DNA of 64,000 nucleotides from Clostridium caldaquaticum (lineage in GTDB: Bacteria > Bacillota > Clostridia > Clostridiales > Clostridiaceae). Made by a program: the position numbers and the translations under genes. The DNA lies in contig NZ_JAMSKT010000011.1 of the NCBI RefSeq assembly GCF_023806125.1, positions 1-64,000 of the forward strand. Reading direction: 5' to 3'. Below are positions 46,795-55,225 of the stretch, in pieces (position 1 is the stretch's first letter; each line of letters starts with the position of its first letter). Below the pieces are notes generated by a model. It searched no databases, was not told the DNA's origin, and was given only the letters and a program-made list of their open reading frames with translations.

Positions 46795-47706
46795 ATGTTA
46801 AATATTGCACTGCTCGGCTGCGGGGGAAGTATGCCTATACCTGACAGATATCTTACTTCTATGCTTGCGTCTTATAATGGTAAAATGATTTTAATAGATT
46901 GTGGTGAGGGCACCCAGGTCTCATTGAAACTTTTAAAATGGGGCTTTAAATATATCGATATTATATGTTTTACTCACTATCATGCAGATCATGTTGTAGG
47001 TTTTTCTGGATTGCTGCTTACTATTGCTAATTCTGGAAGAGAAGAGCCTTTAACAGTTATTGGACCTCCCGGTCTTAAGGAAGTGGTAGAGGGGCTAACT
47101 GTAATTGCTCAGAATTTGCCCTATGAATTAAAGCTTATGGAGATAAGCGATAAAGAAATAAACAGTTTTAAATTTCAGGGTTTTACAATTAATACACTGC
47201 CTGTAGAGCATACACTGCCATGTTTAGCTTATTCAATAGAAGTTGAGAGAATAAGAAAGTTTGATAGAATAAAAGCAGAAAGTGAAAATATACCTATTAA
47301 ATTTTGGAATAGGCTTAGAAATGGAGAAACGATTAATTATAACGGCAGGGTTTTAACTAAGGATTTAGTACTAGGTGAAGCTAGAAAAGGAATAAAGGTA
47401 AGTTACTGTACTGATTCAAGACCAGTAGAGCAGCTTATAGATTTTATAAAAGAAGCAGACCTTTTTATTTGTGAAGGAATGTATGGTGATGATAAATATT
47501 TGCCTAAGGCTGTACTTTATAAACATATGCTTTTTTCAGAAGGAGCAAACTTAGCAAAAAAGGGAAAAGTTAAAGAGTTGTGGCTTACTCATTATAGCCC
47601 TTCTTTAATAAATCCTTATGAATACATAGATAAAACTAGAGAAATCTTTAAAGAGACTATTTTAGGAGAAGACAGAATGACTAAAGTATTAAATTTTTGT
47701 GATTAG
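46795..47706 (+). CDS. rnz: Ribonuclease Z, 303 aa
   Basis: Metallo-beta-lactamase fold tRNA 3'-processing endonuclease. The metal site is THYHADHVVGFSG (HxHxDH, about 61-73), the N-terminal LGCGGSMPIPDRYLTSML is family-like, and the C-terminal LWLTHYSPS supplies a late metal ligand. It removes 3' trailers from pre-tRNAs before CCA addition; here tRNA-Gln already encodes CCA. Start ATG with GAGGTAGAATAA. Confidence 0.92.
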   Translation: MLNIALLGCGGSMPIPDRYLTSMLASYNGKMILIDCGEGTQVSLKLLKWGFKYIDIICFTHYHADHVVGFSGLLLTIANSGREEPLTVIGPPGLKEVVEGLTVIAQNLPYELKLMEISDKEINSFKFQGFTINTLPVEHTLPCLAYSIEVERIRKFDRIKAESENIPIKFWNRLRNGETINYNGRVLTKDLVLGEARKGIKVSYCTDSRPVEQLIDFIKEADLFICEGMYGDDKYLPKAVLYKHMLFSEGANLAKKGKVKELWLTHYSPSLINPYEYIDKTREIFKETILGEDRMTKVLNFCD

Positions 47707-47724
47707 AGAGTAAAGGAGAAAATT

Positions 47725-48456
47725 ATGAAATTTTATAAGGAATTAAGCAAAGTGTATGATATTGTTTTTCCTAAGGATGATAAAACCTTTAAGTTTTTGT
47801 GTAAGGATTTAAAAGGAAATTCAAAGGTATTAGATTTAGCCTGCGGTACTGGAAATTATTCTGTAGCCTTGGCATTGAGAGGTCATAGAGTTGATGCTAT
47901 AGATTTAGGTGTAGAGATGATAGAATTGGCTAAGTCCAAGGGAGGACTTTATGCAAATTTTGTTGTTGGAGATATGACTAAGTTTAAAGAACATTTTCCA
48001 ATGGAGAGGTATGATTTGGCCTTTTGTATAGGAAATTCTGTTGTTCATTTAAAAAGTAAAGAAAAGATTGAAGAATTTATAAAAAACATTTATGAAGCAT
48101 TGAATGATGAAGGTATTTTAGTAGTGCAAATTGTAAACTATGATAGAATTATCAAATATGATGTGAAATCACTTCCAACAATTGATAGACCAGAAAAAGG
48201 GGTTAAATTTGTAAGAAATTATAATTATAAGGAAGATGAAGAAAAAGTAGAATTTCAGACTGAGCTTATAATTTCTAAAAATGATATAGAAGATAGATTT
48301 GAAAACTCTGTGGATTTAATAGCGCTAAAAAAGGATGAATTATTATCTATGTTTGAAAAATCAGGCTTTAAGGATATAGAGGTTTACGGTGACTTTGGTG
48401 AAGAAGAATTTAATGAGACTTCTTTTTCATTAGTTATGAGAGGTTTTAAGAGATAG
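47725..48456 (+). CDS. Class I SAM-dependent methyltransferase, 243 aa
   Basis: SAM-binding motif I is VLDLACGTGNYSVALALRG (about residues 37-55), motif II VDAIDLGVEMIELAK, and motif III FCIGNSVVHL. The Rossmann fold is complete; the substrate is not apparent. The gene starts 18 bases after rnz with AAAGGAG, so it is in its operon. Confidence 0.9.
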   Translation: MKFYKELSKVYDIVFPKDDKTFKFLCKDLKGNSKVLDLACGTGNYSVALALRGHRVDAIDLGVEMIELAKSKGGLYANFVVGDMTKFKEHFPMERYDLAFCIGNSVVHLKSKEKIEEFIKNIYEALNDEGILVVQIVNYDRIIKYDVKSLPTIDRPEKGVKFVRNYNYKEDEEKVEFQTELIISKNDIEDRFENSVDLIALKKDELLSMFEKSGFKDIEVYGDFGEEEFNETSFSLVMRGFKR

Positions 48457-48464
48457 CATAAAGT

Positions 48465-48500
48465 AAAAAGAAGGAATTCTTAAAGAAAACCTTCTTTTTA
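48465..48500 (+). terminator. Intrinsic terminator
   Basis: AAAAAGAAGG (48465-48474) pairs with CCTTCTTTTT (48490-48499). Confidence 0.8.
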
Positions 48501-48546
48501 TTGTTTTACAAGTTCTATCTAATTTTTTAACTTCAATCAGAAAAAA

Positions 48547-48738
48547 CTACATTTTAGAACCAGTATCTGTTAAACTGGATATAGGCACTGTCTCTGTCTG
48601 ATTTGTTCCTAAAACGGTGATGACAGCAGTTCCGTTAGACTTATCTATGCTCTCTATCCATACAGGCTTATTTGCATATAATACTGTAATATTTTCGTCT
48701 GTTGAATTAAATATTTCTAGTGCTCTATCAATTACCAT
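48547..48738 (-). CDS. sspH: Small acid-soluble spore protein, H type, 63 aa
   Basis: The family pattern is clear: ALEIFNSTDENITVLYANKP (about 6-25), VWIESIDKSNGTAVI (about 26-40) and VPISSLTD near the C-terminus. SspH-type proteins accumulate in the spore core. Length is typical (about 60 aa). Start ATG with TAGGAGGAATAGT. A sigma-G-like promoter is at 48789-48818. Confidence 0.92.
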   Translation of the reverse strand: MVIDRALEIFNSTDENITVLYANKPVWIESIDKSNGTAVITVLGTNQTETVPISSLTDTGSKM

Positions 48739-48788
48739 ACTATTCCTCCTAAAAATGAATTATATCTTAAATTTGAGTTCTCATAAAA

Positions 48789-48818
48789 TAGTATTTATAT
48801 ATATATAAGATAATATGC
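48789..48818 (-). promoter_or_regulatory. Candidate sigma-G promoter of sspH
   Basis: On the minus strand GCATA (48814-48818) lies 18 bases from AATACTA (48789-48795). This fits the forespore sigma-G pattern GMATR-N18-CATWMTA with one mismatch. Confidence 0.5.
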
Positions 48819-48831
48819 ACAAATCATTAAT

Positions 48832-48864
48832 AAAAAAACGAACCATATAAGATAGGTTCGTTTT
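48832..48864 (-). terminator. Terminator of the ferritin-like gene
   Basis: On the minus strand AAAACGAACC and GGTTCGTTTT (48855-48864 with 48835-48844) form a 10-bp stem followed by a U-run (48832-48838). Confidence 0.85.
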
Positions 48865-48881
48865 AGTTTTATAATTTGAAA

Positions 48882-49346
48882 TTACTTATTAATAATTGAG
48901 AATACGTACACAAATCTTGTAGCATGTTCCTGTTCGTCAGTTATTATTTCAAAAAGCATATCTCTAAGATTCATATTTGGAAGCATAGATTGTATTTTTC
49001 TATAAAGTTCTACGGCTTCTAATTCTCCATTTATGCTTGTTTCAACAGCATCTATTAATTTATCGTAGCTTTCAACTTCAGGAGCGGGTACGTCAATAGT
49101 TTTTCCAGTTAACATATAATAGATTTGCTGAAACATTTTATAATGTTTACCTTCATCTATATAAGCAAATTCTATTTGTTTTCTTATTTTTTCCTCATTA
49201 GCCATTTCCATCATATTTTTATATTTTATTCTATCATGTCTTTCATCTTTCATAGCTTCTTTTATCAAATCAAGTACGTTTTCTCTTTTGGAAAGTTCTT
49301 CTCTGTACATGTAATCGTAGTACTCAGGGTTGAATCTGTAATACAT
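48882..49346 (-). CDS. Ferritin-like domain protein, 154 aa
   Basis: A four-helix bundle with paired Glu/His motifs: LIKEAMKDERHDRIKYKNMM (about 28-47), AYIDEGKHYKMFQQIYYMLT (about 62-81), NGELEAVELYRKI (about 110-122) and ITDEQEHATRFV (about 136-147). This resembles rubrerythrin-like erythrin domains that bind a diiron site; no rubredoxin domain is present. A role in peroxide or iron handling is inferred, or in spore-coat-type functions. The gene is monocistronic, next to sspH. Confidence 0.85.
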   Translation of the reverse strand: MYYRFNPEYYDYMYREELSKRENVLDLIKEAMKDERHDRIKYKNMMEMANEEKIRKQIEFAYIDEGKHYKMFQQIYYMLTGKTIDVPAPEVESYDKLIDAVETSINGELEAVELYRKIQSMLPNMNLRDMLFEIITDEQEHATRFVYVFSIINK

Positions 49347-49571
49347 TTAAATCCTCCTCATAGTATTTATAATAAAAAAGTATTCTTGTATATATTATGT
49401 TAGAGCAATCTGTTTTGATATAAGTATTTAAAATATTTGCTAATAAAAATATATATATTAACTAGTTTATTGGATAAATATAAATAGTTTATTATAAAGT
49501 ATATAGACATAGAATAAAAATAGAAGAATATTTTTTATAAAAATTATTGTTAATATTAGGGGGATGATTAT

Positions 49572-50492
49572 GTGATAGGAAAAAGATTATTTAAAGGTGA
49601 TACTATTGGTATAGTTGCTCCAGCTGGAATAGAAAGCATTGAAAAAATAAGCATAGGAATTGAGAGATTAAAAAAGTTAGGGTTCAAGGTAAAAGAAGGA
49701 AAAAATATATATAAAAAGTGGGGGTTCTTTGCAGGAGAAGATAAAGAGAGAGCACAGGATATAATGGATATGTTTGAAGATGATAAAGTAGATATGATAC
49801 TTTGCGTAAGAGGTGGTTATGGCTCTATGAGGATTCTTCCTTATTTAAATTTCAACAAAATAAGAAGGAATCCTAAAATTTTTATGGGATATAGCGATAT
49901 AACTGTACTTTTAAACCTATTTTGTAAAAAAGAAGGTCTTATTACTTTTCATGGACCAATGCTAACTAGCGATTTAGATAATGAATATACTTTAAAGAGT
50001 TTTTTATTTACAGTTACAAAAGGATTTGAACCTTATATCATAGAAAATCCTGCTGAAAATCCAATGATAAGTGTTTCTAATAAAAATGCAGAGGGTAGAA
50101 TTGTAGGGGGGAATTTAACTTTAATATGCAGTACTTTAGGTACACCCTATGAAATAGATACTAAAGATAAAATACTGTTTATTGAAGATGTGGGAGAAGC
50201 ACCGTATAGAATAGATAGAATGTTAACTCAGCTTTTTTTAGCTGGGAAGCTTCAGCAGTGTTCAGGTTTTATTTTAGGTCAGTTTACTGACTGTAAAGGA
50301 GAGCAAAAAGAAGATAGCTTTAGTTTACAGCAGGTTATAGAAAACAGAGTAATAAGTTTGAATAAACCGGTTTTAATGAATTTCATGTGCGGACATGACA
50401 ATCCTAAATATACTTTGCCAGTTGGAGCAAAAGCCAAGTTGAATTGCAAAAACAGCTCAATCGAAATACTTCAGCCTGTTGTTGCAAGATAA
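49572..50492 (+). CDS. LD-carboxypeptidase (S66 family), 306 aa
   Basis: Peptidoglycan tetrapeptide carboxypeptidase family. The nucleophile elbow is MGYSDITVLLN (Ser, about residue 101), with GGYGSMRILPYLN upstream and the late His in FMCGHDNPKYTLPVGAK (about 272-288), and Glu in LFIEDVGEAPYRIDRML. It trims the terminal D-Ala of muropeptides in the cytoplasm during recycling. Start GTG at 49572 after AGGGGGATGATTAT. Confidence 0.9.
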   Translation: MIGKRLFKGDTIGIVAPAGIESIEKISIGIERLKKLGFKVKEGKNIYKKWGFFAGEDKERAQDIMDMFEDDKVDMILCVRGGYGSMRILPYLNFNKIRRNPKIFMGYSDITVLLNLFCKKEGLITFHGPMLTSDLDNEYTLKSFLFTVTKGFEPYIIENPAENPMISVSNKNAEGRIVGGNLTLICSTLGTPYEIDTKDKILFIEDVGEAPYRIDRMLTQLFLAGKLQQCSGFILGQFTDCKGEQKEDSFSLQQVIENRVISLNKPVLMNFMCGHDNPKYTLPVGAKAKLNCKNSSIEILQPVVAR

Positions 50493-50635
50493 AATTGCTA
50501 TAAATTTAAAATTATTGTGAAAATGAATGATTTCTAGTATGAAAAATTCAAAATATGTGTTAAAGTATAATTTGTAGTGATTATTTTGAAGTTTTTACAT
50601 TTATAAATTTTCATAATGGAGGGTTGCATGATAAT

Positions 50636-52390
50636 ATGAAAAAAGAATTTTCTTTAAGCAATGATAAGGTAATGATAAATTTTACAGTTAAGTACTGTGA
50701 AACTATGGAAAAGCTCATCGACAGCAACGGATTTAAAAGAGTAGTACGTGCATATTTAGATAGAATTAAAATGAGACGTACAAACAGATTTAGATTTATA
50801 GAAGAAAGTTTAGGAAGCAAGGAAAATGAACTGTATTCAGCAGATATTATAAGGCTTCTCAAGCTTTTAACTATAGAAAGAGCAGAAGAAGTTATTGAGA
50901 TTAACTCAAAGTATGAGAAAATACTTAAAAATAGAGAAGAATTTTTAGATTTAATTGAAGATTTGTATGGTTTTTGGAGAAAGCTTGAAAGATATACTGT
51001 AGTACACAGTAATAAGGTTAATGATGGGGAAGGATACGAAAGTGTAAGTTTTATAGATGCTAATGCAAATTTCTCTAAGCTTATATTAAATACATACAGA
51101 AGAATAGCAGAACATGTTATAGGTTATAAGCCTGCAGTATATAGGCAGCTTCCAGCTGGAGGAAATGCAGCTTTAATAGTTAATAATAATAAATGGGATC
51201 TTCCAGAAGATTATTTAATACTTAAGAATATTCCTTTTATAACATCTATACTTCTTAATCCTCCTTTTATTTCTTATCCTAAAAAAAATACAAGAAGTGG
51301 GTTCTTTAAGGAAACCTTTGAAAACCCATTAAAAAATTGCAATATAAACAAGGATCATTTTTTCTGTTATCCAGCAAAGGTTGGAAATTTTCTTGCTTAT
51401 ATATATTTTCATAGGGACTTTATGTCTCATGGAGTTACATTATGCAATCTTTTTGAAATGGCTAGAGAAGAAGAGTGTGAGGGAGTTAAACCAGATATAG
51501 TGTATGTATTTGGTGCAAGAGATGGTAGCGAAGAAGTAAAAACATTATTTTACGATGATGATAAAAATGGAATAATGCTTGGCTATGTAAACTATGGTGA
51601 TGCTATTGATTATTTCGGTTACATGAAAAAGATGATTTTGACACTTCATAATCTTCTTATGATTAAAAAAGGATATCTTCCTATTCATGGCGCTATGGTA
51701 AATATGGTTATGAAAAATGGAAAATCTGCTAATGTAATAATAATGGGAGACAGTGGTGCAGGTAAATCTGAGAGCCTTGAAGCTTTTAGAGGTTTAAGTG
51801 AGGATTATATAAGCGATATGACTATTGTATTTGACGATATGGGTGCAATTAAACTTAATGAAAATGGAAAGCCACTGGCTTATGGAACAGAAATTGGAGC
51901 ATTTGTACGTTTAGATGACTTGGATCAAGGTTATGCTTTTAAGGAAATAGATAGAAGTATATTTATGAATCCTGATAAAATTAATGCAAGACTTGTTATG
52001 CCTGTAGCAACTTATAAAGAAATTATAAAAGGTTATCCTGTAGATTTATTTCTCTATGCAAATAATTATGAAGATGTAAAGGAAGGAGAATCTGAAATAG
52101 AATACTTTAGTAGCCCTGAAGAAGCTATTAAGGTGTTTAGAGCTGGTGCTAGAATGGCAAAGGGTACTACTTCCGAAAAAGGATTGGTTGAATCCTATTT
52201 TGCTAATCCGTTTGGATCACATCAGAGACAAGAACAAACAGATGTGCTTTTGACTAAATACTTTAATAATATGTTTAATACTGGAGTAAAGGTGGGACAA
52301 ATAAAGACATGCTTAGGAATTGCAGGAAAAGAGAAAGAAGGTCCGAAGAATGCAGCTATAAGGCTTTTTGAAATTATTAAATCTTTATAA
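50636..52390 (+). CDS. Large HPr kinase/PEP carboxykinase-like P-loop protein, 584 aa
   Basis: Residues ~360-580 carry a phosphate-binding loop IMGDSGAGKSESLEAFRGLS (about 374-393) of the HPr kinase/phosphoenolpyruvate carboxykinase type, an acidic metal-binding strand SDMTIVFDDMGAIKL (about 398-412), and a conserved later block FNTGVKVGQIKTC. Residues 1-~350 are a large helical and mixed region without a recognised domain. The length and domain order differ from both HPrK/P (about 310 aa) and classical ATP-PEPCK (about 530 aa). It is annotated in related clostridia as PEPCK-like; the substrate is unproven. Start ATG at 50636, or TTG at 50624, which touches GGAGGG. Confidence 0.78.
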   Translation: MKKEFSLSNDKVMINFTVKYCETMEKLIDSNGFKRVVRAYLDRIKMRRTNRFRFIEESLGSKENELYSADIIRLLKLLTIERAEEVIEINSKYEKILKNREEFLDLIEDLYGFWRKLERYTVVHSNKVNDGEGYESVSFIDANANFSKLILNTYRRIAEHVIGYKPAVYRQLPAGGNAALIVNNNKWDLPEDYLILKNIPFITSILLNPPFISYPKKNTRSGFFKETFENPLKNCNINKDHFFCYPAKVGNFLAYIYFHRDFMSHGVTLCNLFEMAREEECEGVKPDIVYVFGARDGSEEVKTLFYDDDKNGIMLGYVNYGDAIDYFGYMKKMILTLHNLLMIKKGYLPIHGAMVNMVMKNGKSANVIIMGDSGAGKSESLEAFRGLSEDYISDMTIVFDDMGAIKLNENGKPLAYGTEIGAFVRLDDLDQGYAFKEIDRSIFMNPDKINARLVMPVATYKEIIKGYPVDLFLYANNYEDVKEGESEIEYFSSPEEAIKVFRAGARMAKGTTSEKGLVESYFANPFGSHQRQEQTDVLLTKYFNNMFNTGVKVGQIKTCLGIAGKEKEGPKNAAIRLFEIIKSL

Positions 52391-52456
52391 AATAGTTCTT
52401 TTGTATATTTTTACTTTATAAATATTAATATGAACAATTTTTAGGAGTGGACTTGC

Positions 52457-52975
52457 TTGCAAAAGTCTATCTACAAGTTCGGGAAAATTTATATTAATAG
52501 TGTATTAGGTTGGATAACAGTTATATATTTAGTTATAATACTATTGTTTTGTCTAATTTGGTTTCTGCCTGGAAGTGATAAAGGAAATTATAAGGCATAT
52601 AAAGTTTATGAAAGCAAAATTGACAAAAGATTTGAAGAAATAAAGAACAATGTAGATAGTAGTATTAATAAATACTATTCAAATGAGATAAGTAAAAAAA
52701 AATTAATAATTAATCTTTATAAATATGCTAACGAATTGGAAAAACTTTATGATTCTTTTAATTGGAAAAAAGGTGATGAAGTTACAAAAGAACTGTTTAT
52801 TATTAAAAAACAAATTATAATAGAATATATTCAATTATATAAAGATAAGGCTACAGCCTTAGAAAAAGGTATTATGTCAAATGAAATAAAACAAACTGAA
52901 TATATAAATCTTTTAGTAAAGCAGTATAATTTAAAGGATATATTTCAAAAAGAACGATACAATTTATCTTTTTAG
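52457..52975 (+). CDS. Membrane-anchored hypothetical protein, 172 aa
   Basis: One membrane helix (about 18-40) precedes a Lys/Asn-rich helical extracytoplasmic or cytoplasmic domain with coiled-coil-like segments (SKIDKRFEEIKNNVDSSI). No family recognised. Start TTG at 52457 after AGGAG. It lies 66 bases after the P-loop protein gene and may be read through from it. Confidence 0.65.
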   Translation: MQKSIYKFGKIYINSVLGWITVIYLVIILLFCLIWFLPGSDKGNYKAYKVYESKIDKRFEEIKNNVDSSINKYYSNEISKKKLIINLYKYANELEKLYDSFNWKKGDEVTKELFIIKKQIIIEYIQLYKDKATALEKGIMSNEIKQTEYINLLVKQYNLKDIFQKERYNLSF

Positions 52976-53014
52976 AAATAAAGCTGCGGATAAATAAAAT
53001 CTGCAGCTTTATTT
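52976..53014. terminator. Bidirectional terminator
   Basis: AAATAAAGCTGC (52976-52987) pairs with GCAGCTTTATTT (53003-53014) around a 15-base loop. Confidence 0.85.
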
Positions 53015-53042
53015 TAAGTGTAAAAATTTTAATGCAGAATAA

Positions 53043-53264
53043 CTATCTAACAGCGTCATCAGTTTGGTTTTCATATCGGTCTCTTCCTAAGAAGGATAAG
53101 GAGTATAAACCAGCAATGCCAACTAGAACGTATATAATTTTTGATAATGTTGACATTTCGCCAAAAAGAGCTGATACTAGATTGAAATCAAAAAATCCTA
53201 TTAAGCCCCAATTTACTGCACCAATTATAACCAGTATAAGCGACAATGTATCTAAGAATCTCAT
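53043..53264 (-). CDS. DUF378 family membrane protein, 73 aa
   Basis: Two membrane helices (about 5-25 and 38-58) with the DUF378 signature ILVIIGAVNWGLIGFF and VGIAGLYSLSFL. These small proteins are widespread and uncharacterised. The start is ATG with AAAAGGAGATGT. It converges on the membrane-anchored hypothetical gene. Confidence 0.92.
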   Translation of the reverse strand: MRFLDTLSLILVIIGAVNWGLIGFFDFNLVSALFGEMSTLSKIIYVLVGIAGLYSLSFLGRDRYENQTDDAVR

Positions 53265-53449
53265 ACTTACATCTCCTTTTTATTAATTTATACGAATATA
53301 GTATTTACATATTTATTAAAATTATTAACAAAAACTTTGCCTTTGGTATATAATTTAAGTAAATGAGAATATTTATACATGTATTAATAATTTTTACATG
53401 TTATGGATAAAATAATATATATATGGAAAAATTTAAAAGGGGATTTTTT

Positions 53450-53977
53450 ATGAAACAGATAAATAGATTTTTTATTTTAATATTTTTTGTTATATTTTTA
53501 TTTGGCTGCAGTACTAAAGATAATAAAGACAATAGTTATAAAAGCTCAATTGATAATAGTTCCGTTTCTGCTAAAGATAGCATTAAAGACAAAACTATTA
53601 CAGTAAATAAAATTAATTTTGAAGAAATAAAGGATGAAAATAAACTTCCGCAAAATATGAGATATTCTATTAATGTTTTAAAAGCTAATAAGGGATATAT
53701 ATTATATGATGAGAACGGATATTATTATATAACTATTTTTTCAGGAAAGAAAAATACAGGCGGATATAGTGTACGAATCCTATCTGTTGAGGAAAATAAG
53801 GGAAAAATAAACATATTAGTAGAGGAAAAGTCTCCTCAGCCAGGCAGTATAGTTAGTCAAGCAGTAACTTATCCTTATACTACAATAAAGATTATAAATA
53901 CTATTGGGGATTTTACAATAACAAATACTATCGGCGAAAGCTATGAAAAGGTTATGGAAGGAGAAGAAACGTATTAA
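53450..53977 (+). CDS. PrcB-like lipoprotein, 175 aa
   Basis: A lipoprotein signal is present: a hydrophobic stretch ending VIFLFGCS (Cys about residue 20). A Ser/Lys-rich linker leads to a C-terminal domain (~80-170) with YYYITIFSGKKNTGGYSVRI and VEEKSPQPGSIVSQAVTYPY, typical of PrcB-type domains found in protease-inhibitor-like proteins. The function in clostridia is unknown. ATG at 53450 is preferred since AAGGGGA precedes it; upstream in-frame codons have none. Confidence 0.87.
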   Translation: MKQINRFFILIFFVIFLFGCSTKDNKDNSYKSSIDNSSVSAKDSIKDKTITVNKINFEEIKDENKLPQNMRYSINVLKANKGYILYDENGYYYITIFSGKKNTGGYSVRILSVEENKGKINILVEEKSPQPGSIVSQAVTYPYTTIKIINTIGDFTITNTIGESYEKVMEGEETY

Positions 53978-54003
53978 AGAATCTCATTGTTGAGAGATTC
54001 TTT
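53977..54003. terminator. Terminator between convergent genes
   Basis: AAAGAATCTC (53977-53986) pairs with GAGATTCTTT (53994-54003). It overlaps the stop codon region of the Lrp gene. Confidence 0.85.
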
Positions 54004-54469
54004 ACAATTGGATGTTTCTATCTATTGGCTGAAGAAGTGATATAAACACATTAGTTCCTTGAATTCCATCTATAGCTTGAAGTTTATTCATAAGCAAATC
54101 TTGAAGATGAGAAATATTTTTACATATAACTTTAATAAATATGGAAAACTGCCCTGTTGTATAATGAAGTTCAACAACTTCTTTTATTTTTTTTATCTCC
54201 TCTAATACAGAAGGGTAAGAGGATGATTTATCCAGATTAATACCCACAAAGCAACATATATCATAGCCAAGTTTTGAATTATCCACAACAATCTTAGTTC
54301 CTTTTATTATTCCCATATCCTCCATTTTTTTCATTCTTACATGGATTGTACCGCCGCTTACATGACAATGTCTTGCAATTTCAAGATAAGGAGTTCTTGA
54401 ATCATTAAAAAGTATACTAAGTATTTGAATATCTAAATCGTCTAATTGAAGGTTACTAGTCGTATCCAT
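54002..54469 (-). CDS. Lrp/AsnC-family transcriptional regulator, 155 aa
   Basis: An N-terminal winged helix-turn-helix (LDDLDIQILSILFNDSRTPY, then IARHCHVSGGTIHVRMKKME, about 5-50) and a C-terminal RAM/ligand domain with FVGINLDK and VVELHYTTGQFSIFIKV (about 68-125). Lrp-type proteins sense amino acids. The divergent membrane gene at 54681 and the palindrome at 54556-54583 between them are the obvious candidate targets. Start ATG with AGGAGGC. Confidence 0.93.
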   Translation of the reverse strand: MDTTSNLQLDDLDIQILSILFNDSRTPYLEIARHCHVSGGTIHVRMKKMEDMGIIKGTKIVVDNSKLGYDICCFVGINLDKSSSYPSVLEEIKKIKEVVELHYTTGQFSIFIKVICKNISHLQDLLMNKLQAIDGIQGTNVFISLLQPIDRNIQL

Positions 54470-54555
54470 AATAAGCCTCCTATATAAAAATAAAGTATTA
54501 AAAACATATTTTATATTATATCAGTAAAATCAGTTTCTGACAATTTTGTAACAAT

Positions 54556-54583
54556 AGAAAGTTTAAATTTATTTAAACTTTCT
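54556..54583. promoter_or_regulatory. Perfect palindrome between the divergent lrp-like gene and membrane protein gene
   Basis: A 13-base perfect inverted repeat (54556-54568 and 54571-54583) has a 2-base centre. It could be an Lrp-type operator or a simple hairpin. It is the only strong symmetric element in the 211-base gap. Confidence 0.5.
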
Positions 54584-54680
54584 AAATAAACCATATAATC
54601 TTCATATTTATAAATAGTTGATATATTTATAAAAATATATCATAATATTATAGAGAAGTATTTTATAGAGGAGGAATGAA

Positions 54681-55073
54681 ATGAACTGGATAAAGTTAAT
54701 TTTACAATTTGTAGCCTTTGCTGTAATTATTTTGGTAGTTTATAATATTTTAAAGTATTATCTATTATCAAAAATTAAGATTAACAAATGGATTGTTTTT
54801 GCAATAGCATTTGTTATATTTATTATATCAAATTTCTTAGGAGCATTTTTAAATATAGATGTACAGAATAATCCAGTATGGATATATGGTTCATCAGGAA
54901 TATTTATTATTTTTTTCTTATGGTTTGTAGACCTGAGCGGATGGAACAATAAAACGAGAAAAAACGCTTCAGCTTCAAGTACATATACTGGCTATGGGAA
55001 GAAAGATAAGAAAAAAGATATAGTAATAAAACCTAAGGCAAAACCAAACAGAGTTAAAAATAAAAATAATTAA
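54681..55073 (+). CDS. Hypothetical membrane protein with basic tail, 130 aa
   Basis: Three membrane segments (about 5-24, 37-55 and 65-84) are followed by a cytoplasmic, Lys-rich tail (about 95-130: GKKDKKKDIVIKPKAKP). No family recognised. Start ATG with AGAGGAGGAATG. The gene is divergent from the Lrp regulator and ends at a strong terminator. Confidence 0.75.
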   Translation: MNWIKLILQFVAFAVIILVVYNILKYYLLSKIKINKWIVFAIAFVIFIISNFLGAFLNIDVQNNPVWIYGSSGIFIIFFLWFVDLSGWNNKTRKNASASSTYTGYGKKDKKKDIVIKPKAKPNRVKNKNN

Positions 55074-55117
55074 AAACAAGAGTGTAAAAGCATACTAAGC
55101 TTTTCACTCTTGTTTTT
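55072..55117. terminator. Bidirectional terminator
   Basis: AAAAACAAGAGTG (55072-55084) pairs with CACTCTTGTTTTT (55105-55117), with an inner AAAAGC/GCTTTT pair. It can also end nrdJ transcripts on the minus strand. Confidence 0.9.
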
Positions 55118-55225
55118 AATATTATTAGATAATATAAAATGCCTGTTGCCACCACACATTCTATATTAATAGTCCCTATTTATATTTTAGACATTTATTT
55201 ACTGTTTAGACAACTAGTAAAAAAA

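Noticed and set aside
53032-53286. 84-codon plus-strand frame opposite DUF378
   Set aside because: DUF378 on the minus strand has its family motifs and a ribosome site; the other frame has none.
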